A stretch of 27,500 bases of DNA from Prorocentrum cordatum (taxonomy: Eukaryota > Sar > Dinophyceae > Prorocentrales > Prorocentraceae): NCBI GenBank assembly GCA_963575745.1, contig CAUYUJ010018885.1, forward strand, positions 128,269 through 155,768, read 5' to 3'. Position 1 is the stretch's first letter. Each line of letters opens with the position of its first letter. Shown one piece after another: positions 17,266-27,144 of the stretch. Under the pieces are notes generated by a model. It was not told where the DNA came from and did not search any database. It was given only the letters and a program-made list of their open reading frames with translations. The position numbers were made by a program, and so were the translations under genes.

Positions 17266-18440
17266 ATGCCTCCGAAGTCAGATGGCCGCCGCCGCCTGCC
17301 CTCCAAGCGGCCTGCGCCGCGCAAGCCGCCTGTCGAAGGCACTTTCCTTTCTCGCAAGCAGCTGTGCGCCGCCTCGCTCGTCAAGGGCGGATACGACCGC
17401 GCCGCCACGTCGAAGACCTACACAATTCCTTCGACAACCACCACGACGACGCCAAGACGCTGAGTGCTGCCTTGGCGGGCCTCTGTGCGTCCAGCGGTAT
17501 CAGCTACACGCAGGACCGCTTCGAACGCACCAAGCAAAAACGAGAGGGTACCAAAACCACCCCCGACCGCCAAGCCTGCGGGACGGGAAAATGATCACAG
17601 CCACTGCTTCGTGTTTGCGCCGCTTTCCAGCCGGCCGAAAAAAGAAGCACTGGTTGTGGTCATTCCCCTGGTGCCAAGCTCAACGAAAATAACCACAACC
17701 ACTGATTTGTTTCTGCGGGCTGGAAGGCGACAACAAAAGAAAGCAGTGGCCGTGGTCGTTCTCACGCCCCGTAAAGCCACACGCTCGCAGGCTGTGGCGT
17801 CGGCTGCCCTCTACGTCAGCCTTGACACCGATCACTGGTCCGTCCCGGTCACCTCTGCGCCAACCAAAGGCGCCGACGGCACCGCATACCAAGACGGCAT
17901 ACCCCTTCATGACATCAACGACGGTGGAAAGATCCTCGAGCAAGTGTTGGGCCAGGACAACAGTCCGGAGGTTGCAATGGACATCGCTTTCCTCGGCCGC
18001 ATCAACCCCTCTTACGCGGGCACCGCCTTCGCGATCCCCGTGTTCAAGCGGGGGTTCAAGGCTGTCTAGCCAGTGCCGAATCTCTTTGATGGCACCATCT
18101 ACCAGCTCGGCACCCAGGATGTCCAATGCAAACAGAACGTCGCCCACGTCCAGCTGGACCCCGAGCACCACGTGGCTTGGACCTGCGTCACCCTCCACGA
18201 GACTGAAGCCATCGCTGCGGTGCCCTCCTTCTACCCGCCCTTCGAATACCAGTTCTCGGGCGCTGCCCCCGTCGACGGCGGCCCCAGGGCCGCGCGCGGG
18301 AAAAGAGCATGCAGTCCAAGAAGGACGACAAGCGCCCTCAGCTCGACGGCGACCTACAGGACACCTTCATTGCTCGCTTCCAGAACCACTTCTCAGCAGT
18401 CAAGATCCTTGAGCCTTGCAAGGCCCTCGGGCGCTTCGGC
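17266..18440 (+). pseudogene. unknown gene, interrupted by a fold-back insert
   Basis: I do not recognise this protein. The ATG at 17266 follows the CT tract and opens a basic N-terminus (MPPKSDGRRRLPSKRP) and FLSRKQLCAASLVKGGYDRAA. Near 17400-17415 the good reading moves to another frame (VEDLHNSFDNHHDDAKTL, then YTQDRFERTKQKRE, ending PDRQA at 17576). A 197-bp palindromic insert follows. After it the protein resumes: TRSQAVASAALYVSLDTDHW, YQDGIPLHDINDGGKILEQV, NSPEVAMDIAFLGRINPSY, AFAIPVFKRGFKAV. A TAG at 18067-18069 comes next, and the same frame continues with PVPNLFDGTIYQLGTQDV and EHHVAWTCVTLHETEAIAAV to about 18300. A last shift near 18305 leads to QSKKDDKRPQLDGDLQDTF and ARFQNHFSAVKILEP. 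The protein-like quality stops near 18440, where GC content jumps. Total length would be about 320 residues. It may be a decaying gene copy, or an intron-bearing gene with sequencing or assembly errors. Confidence 0.55.
17577..17773. mobile_element. 197-bp palindromic fold-back element (introner/MITE-like)
   Basis: The two halves are imperfect reverse complements along almost their whole length, with the centre near 17675. The ends are TGCGGGACGGGAAAATG and, read from the other side, TACGGGGCGTGAGAACG (12 of 17 identical). A 20-base motif, AATGATCACAGCCACTGCTT and close variants, occurs four times in alternating orientation: 17590-17609 (+), 17645-17664 (-), 17688-17707 (+) and 17741-17760 (-). 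Each half is thus itself a fold-back. TTTCCAGCC at left pairs with GGCTGGAA at right. AAGCC flanks both sides (17572-17576 and 17774-17778), the expected target-site duplication. It interrupts the reading frame of the unknown gene, adding 202 bases with the duplication, and brings stops in. There is no transposase inside, so it is non-autonomous. Confidence 0.8.
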
Positions 18441-21400
18441 TCAGGACTTGGCAGAAGGTCCTTGGCCGCGACCTTCGGAGTTGCGCGGCAGGGCGCCGCC
18501 GTGGTTGCGCGCGCCTCCGGGTTCACGGGGCACGGGGCCCGCGTGCGAACCCAGCAGCCGCGGCGCCGAGACGCCCACCATGGGCCAGTGCCAAACCATC
18601 TGGTGCCCCGAGGGCCGCGCGGGCACTCTCGCCTAGGCGCGCGCTGCCTCCTTCGAGCTCGCGGGGCGCGGCGTCGCGAAGCAAGGCAGAACCCGCGCCC
18701 TAGGCATCCGCGCTCCGCGCAACTCCCGGATCGCCCGCGACGCCGCCCCCCGCGCCCGCGGCGCCGACGCGTCGCTGGCCACGACGCGCTGCATAGACAC
18801 AGGTCTCGAATTGAAGTTCGCGACCACGGCCCGCGCCAGCAATGCCCCGGCGGCCCTGAAAAGGCCCCGCGAAGTACACCACGCGGCGCGGGATGGAGAG
18901 GCGGCGCCGCGCCCGCGCAGCGCCGCCGAACGCCGCGGCGAAGGTTCGGCAGCGCACCGCGCCCTGGACCATTGCGGAGCCCCCCTCGCCGACCCCCCCC
19001 CCGAGAAGGCGCGCTTCCATGAGGCGGCGCCCGCCGCCATCCACGAAGCCCGCGTTCAAGAGTCCCCCGAGGGTGGCGATCGCAGCCCCTCCCCGCAGAC
19101 TCCGATCGAGATGGCGGCCAGCCGCCGCTGCCTCCACGACCCCATGGCCGCCCCCGCCCCGCGCGGCAAGGGCGCGGCCAAAGGGGGGCCCCCATTAAGC
19201 GGTCGCGCCCGCTCAGCGCCGCGCGCCCGCGCCCCGCCAGAGCCGCTCGCCGCGCGCGCCTCGCTGCCCAGGCAGGCGGGGGCCCCGCTGGCCCCGCGAA
19301 GACCGGGGCAGCGGGCCCCGCGGCCGCGCCTGCCCCCGCGGAGGTCGCTTCCGATGGCCCCGCCGCGGGGCGGGCCGAGGGCGACCGCCCCGCGCGGCTA
19401 GCCTAGCATAGGCGCGGCGCCCCTCGCCCCGGGCGCGCCCATTGTTGGCGCCGGCGCACCGCTGCCTCCCAAGGCTCGCACCGCCCACGGTTCGGGGAGT
19501 CGCGCACATTCCGGAGATCCCCGCGTGGACTTCCGCGAGCGCGGCTCGCGCAGCAGCGCCCCCGGCGCCGCCGCCGAGCGTCTTGAGCGCATGGGGCGCG
19601 CCCGCGATCAGCCGGCCCAACATGTCCACGGTCTCCAGAGCGCTGGCCCGGCTGATGGCGCCCTAATCCGCGCTCGCACGCGCGAATTCGACCTCCGCCG
19701 CGACCGGCCCGACCGCGCCACCTTGGCTTGCCACCTAGCCACGTTGGCGCGCGATCACCCGAGCCAGCCAATTGCACTCGCGAGCCGGCCCGCCGCCCCC
19801 GCAGATCGACGGAGCACGAGCGGGCCAGGGCGCGCCAGGCTCAATTTAGCTTCGACGGGACCACTTGGTTTTAAGCCGATGACCCCTTCGCCTCTGACTC
19901 CAGCGCATCCGCGGACGAACCCGCGGCGCCCGCCCCGCCCAGCAGCGACAACGCCCCCCCTCCGCCCCCGACCTGGGCAGCGCCGCGGTCCACGCAAAAA
20001 GGAGCGGCCCTGCTCGCGCCGGTCGTCTGGGCGCTCTGGCCAGCCGCGGCGGTCGCGACGCCCAACTCTGACCCCGCCTGGGGGGCGAACCTCTTCCGCC
20101 CAGCGCGCTCCGCCATCCTCCGCGCCGCGCTGGGGGAGTCACCCCGGCAACTCCAAGACCGCGTCACCAGCTACGCGCCGCCCCGCGTCTCCCAGGCCGC
20201 CAGGGCCGGCCCCGCTGCCCCAGGAGCGACTGGACGCGCCGCTGCGCCCCGCGCGTTCACCGCCTGCTCGCCGGCAATGCCGCTGCGAACTGGGCGCGCC
20301 CCCCTCCCGAACCGACGTTCGCAGCACATCGCGCGCCACGCGCAGGCGCGCCTGGCGGCGCAGCTGGCGGACCCTCCACCGGGGCCACCCACCGCCGCCC
20401 ACGGCCGCTTACCTCAGTTGCCGCCAGCTAGGGGCAGCAGGTCACAGACTTGCCCCCGGCGCGCTGCCGCCCACGCGGGGCTGTCCACGCCAGCCGCCTA
20501 CCACGCCCCCCAGCAACAGCTGCAAATCCAGGCGGAATGGTGGCCTGCAAACCAGGCCGACGCTTGGCGCGAGCATAGAATTCGGCTCGTGTTCCGCAAC
20601 CTCCGACACCCCGGCCTGCGCGGCGGCTTTCAGCCACTTATGGCACCGCTGGACGCAGACCTTTTGCGCGTCGCTCAGGCCATTGACCAGTGCCTACAGG
20701 CTTGGCGGTGCAGCGACCACGCAGGGGCCAACCGTGGCGGCCCGACCGAGGGCGCAAGCCTCTGCAGCGCGCCCCGGCCCCGGCGGCCCCCGCCCCCCAC
20801 CGCAGATGGGGGCGGCCGCAGGCGGCCCAGTCACGCTCGCGGAATTTCTCGCGCCACACCGAGGAACGCCGAGCGGAGCACCGCCGCCAGGGCGCCGCCC
20901 GCCGCGAGGAGATTCGGCTCGCCCCGAAGCGCCCAGGCACCGATGGGGCCCCCGATCCCGGCGCGAGCGCCGTCGCCACGACAGCGGGTCCAGGGGCCAG
21001 GGGGGCAGCCAGCGGCAGCAGTGGCCAAGCCGCCCCCGCGGCCCCTGCCGCCGGCCACGGCGGCTCATCACCAGCCCAGGGCGGCCGCCAGCTTCGGTCG
21101 CCGCCGCCAACCGCCGCGCCGCCGCCCAGGTCACGCCGCCGCCCCCGTCGCAGAAAGCAGTCGCAAACAGCCGCGCCCCGCCCCCACGGGGCCGCTTCCT
21201 CGCCGACGGCCCAGACGACCTGAAGCCATCAGCGTCGCCCAGCTCGTCGGAAACAGGCGCCCCGCTGCGCGCGCTGCCGTCAGCGGGCCCCCTGCGCGCT
21301 CAGCAGGCGGCCGCCGCTGGAGGTGCCGCGGGCCCCGTGGCCCGCGCTGCCGCTGCGGGCCAGGCGACCGCAGGCCGCGCCGCTGGTCCGACCCCTGGCC

Positions 21401-21985
21401 CTGCTACGCGCGGGCGCGACCAGGACCCTTCGCCCGGCGGCGCCGAGGCCGCGGCCGCGGCCGATCATGCCGCGCCAGACCCCCGCCGACCAGTCCAGCG
21501 GCGAGACGCCAGGCGGCGGCGGCGGCGCCCAGATGCGTGCCACGAGCCCCCCGGCTCCCTTCGCAGACAGCGGGTGCCGCGCGCAGGCGGCGCGAGTGAT
21601 CCCGCTGCGGGGGCCTCAGGCGTCAGGGCCCTGGCGCCGCATCGCGCTCGCCACCGCCCGACGCGCCCAGTGGAATCTCTTGCCACCACGGGGACCCCTG
21701 CCACCGCCACCCCTCGATCTCCGCTGCGCGGAGTCAGCCCCGTGCCCGAAGGCGCGCGCGCGCCGCTCCCACGGCGCCAGAGAGTCGGCCCCTTCGCCAG
21801 CACGGCGCCCCGCGCGCGCTCCGACCAGGCCGCGTGAACAGCGTGCACCAGCCGTTTGCCCCGCGGATGCACCAGTTGAGGGAGGCCCCGCGAGGGCCGC
21901 GGCGCCGGGCGCCGGACGCCCCGACGCCAGCGACGCACATTGCGCCGCGTGCGCGAGCGCGCGCGCTGCTGCTGCTGCCGCCGGA
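18440..21985. other. extremely GC-rich stretch without a convincing gene
   Basis: Stop codons are so rare that open frames of 200-770 codons exist in several frames at once. Most are Arg/Pro/Ala or Gly/Ala strings. The one stretch with ordinary protein composition is at about 20530-20715 on the plus strand (AEWWPANQADAWREHRIRLVF, LRGGFQPLMAPLDADLLRVAQ), which might be an upstream linker of the RT element starting at 22090. The minus strand at 18700-19137 has Gly/Ala/Val-rich frames without motifs. Confidence 0.45.
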
Positions 21986-23650
21986 TCGCTGCGCCGCGCC
22001 GTCCTGGCGGATGCCGCAGCCATGCTCAGGCTCATGGTCGCCGCGTGGGACGCTCGCGAGAACTCCCCGCCCCGGTCGCCCCTGCTCCGTTCATTCTCAC
22101 AGCCGACGCGCTCATTGACTTCATCCGCCGCCGCTCTGAGCGAAGGGCAGGCGATTGGGCGGCTGGACCACCCGAGAGGCCACTGCTCTGCTTGACGCCA
22201 TCCTGCGGCTCCTCGCCCAGGTACTGCGGGCCATGCAGCAAACGGGCGACATCCCCGATCCCCTCCTCTACATCCACAACCCATGCCTCCGCGAAGGCAA
22301 GGGCGAACTCCCCGTCGACCAACGGCCCATGTCCGTCATGTCGGTCTGGATGCATGCATGGGAAGCCCCTGCCTGCCGCGGTCTCGGCGAGCGGCGAAAA
22401 GGTTGGGCCCGCTCCACCAGCTCCGGCGCCGCCCCGAAAGCGACCATCGGAGGAGTCAGCACGTCTTTGGCCCTGCGCGATGAGCTCGCGCGACACCTCG
22501 CCCTCCCTCTGGTGGGCGCTGCCCTCGACAGGCAGAAATGCTTCGATTACCTCGCGACCGACATCTGCTTGTTGCTCGCCCTGCACGCGGGGCGCCCTCC
22601 GGATATCGCCCGAGCGCGGTGCAACTTCTACTGCCGCCGCCAGCGATGCATTCGGATGGGGGGGCATACTCCCCGCCGCTCCAGCCCGCGCGCGGCCACC
22701 TCCGGGGCAGTTCGTGGTCTCTCGGCGACATCAAACTATTCGTGCGCGTGGATCAACCGCCAGCGCCGTTGCGTCCCGCGCCCCCCCAGTACCACTTGTG
22801 TCGACGACAGCAACTCCACCGCTGGCTCTGCGGAGGACCTATGGCGGCCCCTAGAAGTCACCGCCACCTTCGACCGTCTCTCGGGCCCGAAGACCCACCA
22901 CCCTGGCACGGTCGCGGGCTGGGCACTGGGCCAGGATTTCCTATCTGATCTCTCAACTCGCCCTCAACCAGAACCCCTTCGAAGTCCAGGACCACATCAA
23001 ACCCGTCGGCAGCTGCATCAATGCGGCAGCAGAGCCGCTCGCAGGCGCTCTGAATCTCACTCGCACCGCCGACGCCCGCGCGAGGCGGGCGCGCCAGCGC
23101 CTCCCTCGCATTGGCCGTCTCTCCATGGACATGGAGGCCAGAGCCTGCCAGGTTCGGCCCCTCGCCGCCAATCAATGTCTGCACCGCTGGCGCGGACATT
23201 CAGGCCCCGAGCACCAATGCCACGGCGGCTTGCAACAAAGGGCTTCTGGCTGCGGTCCGCCCCGAGGGCAACCGCGGGGTTAATTGCCGGGCCCCCCTGG
23301 CTGTCTGCGCCCCTGACCGCGCCGTCGATCGAGCTCGACGCCATCATTCAAAAAGAGACCGTCCTGGCGGTCGGACGACAGGTCCAGCTCGACCCCGACC
23401 TGAACCACCGAGCTCAAGGAATACGCCCAGACCACACAGGGCGGCGGGCCTGCTGGGCGCCTCGCACAGGTTCTGCGCCAGCTCTCATGGACCGGGCCCG
23501 GCTTCGGCACCTGCTTCGATGATTGGCGCAACCACGTCAGCTGGATCCACGAGCCCCAAGGGGCCTTGCTTCATATGCTGCGGGCCTTTCAACGACGTGA
23601 CTTCCTGCGAAAAATTACGCCCTCGCGCCGCGACCTCGGGTGCCTCCCGA
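21985..23650 (+). pseudogene. reverse transcriptase of a second retroelement, frameshifted
   Basis: An RT spread over alternating frames. A lead-in is ADAAAMLRLMVAAWDA near 22015-22060. From 22090 comes FILTADALIDFIRRRSE; after a shift near 22160, LLDAILRLLAQVLRAMQ, CLREGKGELPVDQRPMSVMS (finger motif with RP) and LRDELARHLALPL. Motif A is ALDRQKCFDYL with its catalytic Asp at 22527-22529. Motif B is damaged: FGWGGILP lies in one frame near 22655, and LSATSNYSCAWI in another near 22720. Motif C is TCVDDSNST with DD at 22803-22808, followed by AEDLWRPLEVTATFDRLSG. Thumb-like pieces follow: RARQRLPRIGRLSMDMEARA (23098-23157, other frame), TKGFWLRSAPRATAG and SIELDAIIQKETVLAVGR (23235-23385), then VLRQLSWTGPGFGTCFDDW and LLHMLRAFQRRDF (23467-23610). 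I count at least five frame switches, so the copy is dead. It differs from the LINE at 8337, whose RT uses LFDVKS and has an endonuclease in front. Confidence 0.7.
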
Positions 23651-23689
23651 GCGTCAAGTGGGCCATCGACCGGTTCTCCACCGCGTGGC

Positions 23690-23897
23690 CCGCCCGCGCC
23701 AAGGGGGCCTTCAAACCGCCGCCTGGCAACTGGGCCTCCTCTACAACTACCTCTCGGGCGGCGACCGCGCCCAGCAACGCTGTGCGCGGGCAAACATTTC
23801 CGCGGACCCCAGTCCTGGGGGCAGATGCTGCGACGCCGACGAGAAAACCCAAGAGCAAGCCATCTGCAGGTGCCACTGCTGGGAACACGAGAGCTGA
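23690..23897 (+). pseudogene. Cys/His-rich connector between RT and RNase H
   Basis: The frame that later carries RNase H opens here with RQGGLQTAAWQLGLLYNYLSGG, and then shows a cluster of Cys and His: GGRCCDADEKTQEQ, AICRCHCWEHES, ending at TGA 23895-23897. In this type of element a zinc-knuckle-like C..C...H...C step often sits between RT and RNase H. Here C-C, C-x-C-x-C and one His can be seen, but the exact pairing is unclear. The frame resumes straight after the stop into the RNase H part. Confidence 0.5.
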
Positions 23898-24565
23898 CCC
23901 CGGACCACGATAATCTCGGAAGAGCAATGGAAGGTCCTCCCGCCGCACGCGCGGCACTCTGGCCTCATCGACGAATCTGCCGCCCTTCTCGACCTCCAGG
24001 CTGATCTCCCCAGGGGCCCGATGCCCCAGCCCATCCTCCGACCTCGGACCGAAGGCCCCGACGGCGACGCCTTCGCCGCGCACGCCGACCCGGACGGCAG
24101 TCAGTGGGTGCATGCGGGCACGGGCGGCGCCTGCTCGCACCGAGCCGCCCCGCTACTTGCGCGGTCTGCCTTTCGCGTCTATTACGGACGCGGGCATCGC
24201 CTAAACCATTCTGCCCGCGTCCATGGTCTCACCCAGAAGGCGCAGCGAGCCGAGACCTTGGCCCTGCTCCACCTTGTCGCCGCGGCCGAGCGGCCTGTCC
24301 ACATCTTCATCGACAACAGAGCCGTGGCCGACGGGTTTTAGCGGCTTCTGGACGGCCGCCCCCCACCGCCTGACGGGGCGCAGAGCGACTTGTGGGCCCG
24401 CGTCCATCGCTGCGTCCTTGCCAATCCAGACCTCTTCAGAGTATAAAAGGTCACCGGCCAACTCGGCGACAATGGCGTGAACGAAAACCGCATCAGCGCC
24501 ATTGCGGAGGAGCTCAACCGCCAAGCCGACCACTTGGCCACCGACGCGGTCTCCCTTCACCACTT
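23898..24565 (+). pseudogene. RNase H domain of the second retroelement
   Basis: RNase H removes the RNA strand of the RNA:DNA hybrid during reverse transcription. In one frame I see EEQWKVLPPHARHSGLIDE, then HADPDGSQWVHAGTGGA (first catalytic Asp at 24093-24095), QRAETLALLHLVAAAE (Glu at 24252-24254), VHIFIDNRAVADGF (Asp at 24312-24314), and after two stops, KVTGQLGDNGVNENRISA and LNRQADHLATDAV (Asp at 24528-24530). All four catalytic residues are present and correctly spaced. TAG at 24339-24341 and a TAA at about 24441 interrupt the frame. It is the best preserved domain of this element, and it follows the RT on the same strand. Confidence 0.8.
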
Positions 24566-24895
24566 GCCGTCTCCCTGATCGAGGAAGCCGAACAGCGCCA
24601 CCGCTTCGCCGTTGTGCTGCGTAGCGTCGCTGTCGCCATCTGCGACCAACGATACCGCGGTCTCCGGCCCCCTTCACAGACGAGCTGGTTACACCAATGC
24701 CCAGTTGGACAACCTTGAACCCAACCCCATGCTCACTGCGGCGGCCGCGCCCAGCGGTCACCAGCGGCTCCCGGAGGATCTCGACGACCTCTGGCAGGAG
24801 GCTCAACGCCTCGTCGACTCCGAGGGCAACGAAGTCGACCCGTTAGGATTCGGGGGAGGCATGGGCGACCTCGACGCTCCCACTATCCACGCCCC
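24566..24895 (+). pseudogene. C-terminal extension of the RT/RNase H element
   Basis: Just after RNase H another frame gives LIEEAEQRHRFAVVLRSVAV and AICDQRY (24567-24655), then the RNase H frame resumes with GYTNAQLDNLEPNPMLTAAA and an acidic stretch (LPEDLDDLWQEAQRLVDSEG, NEVDPLGFGGGMGDLDAPT). Composition and strand fit a continuation of the same polyprotein. I do not recognise a domain. Confidence 0.5.
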
Positions 24896-25627
24896 AATGC
24901 CACTGGGCCTCCGTCGCCCCCCCCAGCCACTGGCCCAGGGGCACCGACCGTTGTCGCGCCCTCTGGTGAGACTGGCTCAACGCCCCCCCCCACCAGCATT
25001 GCGGTTGCTGCTCCACGCCGCGGTGACGGCCCAGGGGCGCCGATTGCAGCCGCCCCCATTGACGAGCCAGGCCCGTCACCGCCCCGCCGCGCCGCCGCCG
25101 CCGACTCGCGCTGCGGCTCTGGTCCCGATGACGAGGAAGACCCGTTCGGCCACGTTCCCCGTCGCCCCAGGCCACGGTCATGCACGCCCCGGCCGCTGAG
25201 TCCGACGCGCGGACCAGGGCTCAGCCGCTTTCGCCAGCTCCATGCGCCCCTGGCTCACTCCGCGCCGCCCCGCGGCGGTCGGGCGCTCGCCTTACCGCGC
25301 CCAAGCGCCAGCGCCGCGCCGACCTGGCCAGTGGGCCTCCCGCTGCGGTTGCTGCTGCCAGCAGCGCTTCTGGCCTGGCCCCCCCCCCCTTCTGCCGCCC
25401 GCCCGAGCCGAGCCGCGCTGGCCAGCGCCCCCCTGTCGGTCGACGGGCCCCCGCGGCGACGCCCGCCGTCGCCCCCGAGCCCGAACCAGTACCCACGCGA
25501 GGCGCTGACCGCTGCGCGGACCTTGCGACGCACCTTGCCAGCAGGGCTGCTGCCGCTCGCTCGCCTCTTGCTCCGGGCCCTGCCCAGGGTCGAGCCGCGG
25601 AGCTCCAGGCGTCATGCGACCGCCTGA
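24896..25627 (+). other. proline/alanine-rich open stretch, possible polyprotein tail
   Basis: One frame stays open from about 24896 to TGA at 25625-25627. Up to about 25200 it reads as Pro/Ala/Gly-rich protein with an acidic island (GPDDEEDPFGHVPRR). After that it becomes Pro/Arg/Leu-rich and may be a composition artefact. It could be a disordered tail of the retroelement product. Confidence 0.35.
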
Positions 25628-26210
25628 GTCTCAGAGCGCGAATTACCTACCCCGTTTTCGCTTCCAGGCAAAACCAAGCCATACCACGCGCCTCCTCGTC
25701 AAGCGGCCTGACCAGTACAGGCTGCAATTTTGAATGGTTTGGTATCTCTTGGAAGCGGGGGTGGTCAAAAGCGAGGTAGGTTTGTTTCCCCTTAGAGTCT
25801 CTAGTGCACCGCGCTTGCGCGCCAGGTTCGCACCTTGACCTCCCAGCAGGGCCTGCTTATGCAGCGCCTTCGCGGCCGTATGCCCCAGCTTTTGCCGGCC
25901 CGATTGCCCGCGCGGCCACGCGTCATCGGGGCCTGGCTGCGGCGGCGGGGAACGCCCCGTCGTTCGCAAGCCGCTCAGCCGTCAAGCCCTTGCCTCCCGG
26001 CCGCCAACCGGCGCAAAGAGACTTGGCGCATCGCCAGCTCAGCACCCCGTCTCTTGCCACAGTCGCTTAGCGCCGGGGGTGGTTGTTTCAACGTCCCCCG
26101 TTCCCCAAGGTGCGCACCAGCGCCAAGAGTACGATGGCGGCCTCGGCTACCGCAGTAGCCGGCTGTCGACAGGACTCCCGGTTATTTGTCCGATGTATAT
26201 TATTGTTTCT
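25628..26210. other. no gene called
   Basis: The plus-strand frame near 25802-26000 has a short, helix-like piece (ALARQVRTLTSQQGLLMQRL) followed by Arg/Pro-rich sequence. A TTTGTTTCCCCTTAG acceptor-like site occurs near 25795. The evidence is too thin for a gene. Confidence 0.35.
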
Positions 26211-26214
26211 CTCC

Positions 26215-26223
26215 TTTTTTTTT

Positions 26224-26271
<48 letters not shown>

Positions 26272-26286
26272 GTTATGTTCTCCCTT

Positions 26287-26324
<38 letters not shown>

Positions 26325-26345
26325 GTTATCCCTCTATCTCCCTCC
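26215..26345 (+). repeat. T-run plus (CT)n tract
   Basis: A run of about 14 T is followed by CT dinucleotides, interrupted by CGTTATGTTCTCC and CGTTATCC. It resembles the CT tract at 16894-17123 in type, but no gene start follows it that I can support. Confidence 0.9.
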
Positions 26346-27140
26346 CTCTCTTCTATAATTCCCCCCTTCCTCCTCCTTCCTGATCCTTCTCTTCCTGATC
26401 CCTCTCTTCTTCCTCCCTCCTTCTCCCCCGTCTGCCCCCGCCCGCCCTGCCCTTCCTCGGAATCTGCGCGCCGCCGCGCCGCACCCCGGTGGACACTGGT
26501 GGACAGCGTGCGGCGCAGCGGCAGGCTCCAAACGGGCCGGGGGTGAGCTATCCCGGGGACGGCTGGGCACGGGGGGGGGTTCTCGGGGGCCCCTAAACCC
26601 AGACCCCCTCGATCGGACAGGCGCTGAACTACACCTTGGGCGAGTGGATTAGCTTCTTGCGCGGATCCCCACATTCCAAATTTACTTTTGCGACATCGTC
26701 TTACGTATTGGTTCGCCCGCCTTACGAGGGGCCGATCGCGCCTGTCGGATTTCCCGGGGCCTCGACTTCGATTGCCAGCTTCAGTGTGGAATCAAGACTT
26801 GCGCCCCGCGAGCGGATTGGAAGATGAGCGCAAGGTGAGTCTTTCAGCTGCGGGGGGGCGCGGGCGTCTGCCGCCGCGCAGGGGCCACGGGCAATTGCGA
26901 AACGCTCAGGGAAATGGAGGGCGGCAGGCAGAGGAAGAACGGAGGAGGTGGAGGGCAAAGCAGCAGGCGGGAATGGGGAACATAGTGACCAGGCGAGATG
27001 CTCTGATAGGGGGGGCGATGTGGGCGGAGGCCGCGGGTGGAATTCCCTCGGGAAGCCCCGCGACGTTCTGTACACCTCCACCCGGAGGCCGGCAGGGGGT
27101 TCAGCGGCCCTTGCCTTCCTGACTCCGCGGGCGGGGCGCG
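26346..27140. other. weak open frame and a donor-like site, no gene called
   Basis: From 26597 to the TGA at about 26828, one plus-strand frame has ordinary composition (QALNYTLGEWISFLRGS, SKFTFATSSYVLVRPPYEG). There is no ATG; it starts after a CCCAG acceptor-like site near 26602. A consensus-like donor, AAG|GTGAGT, lies at about 26831-26839, but this frame stops just before it. A fragment or exon is possible. The rest, to 27140, shows no signal. Confidence 0.3.
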
Positions 27141-27144
27141 ACGA

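Noticed and set aside
18338-19195. 285-codon minus-strand frame
   Set aside because: Arg/Gly/Pro-rich, and part of it is antisense to the better-formed end of the unknown gene.
19525-21837. 770-codon open frame
   Set aside because: The DNA is so GC-rich that long open frames exist in several frames at once. The product is Arg/Pro/Ala/Gly string without motifs, apart from one short ordinary stretch that lies in another context.
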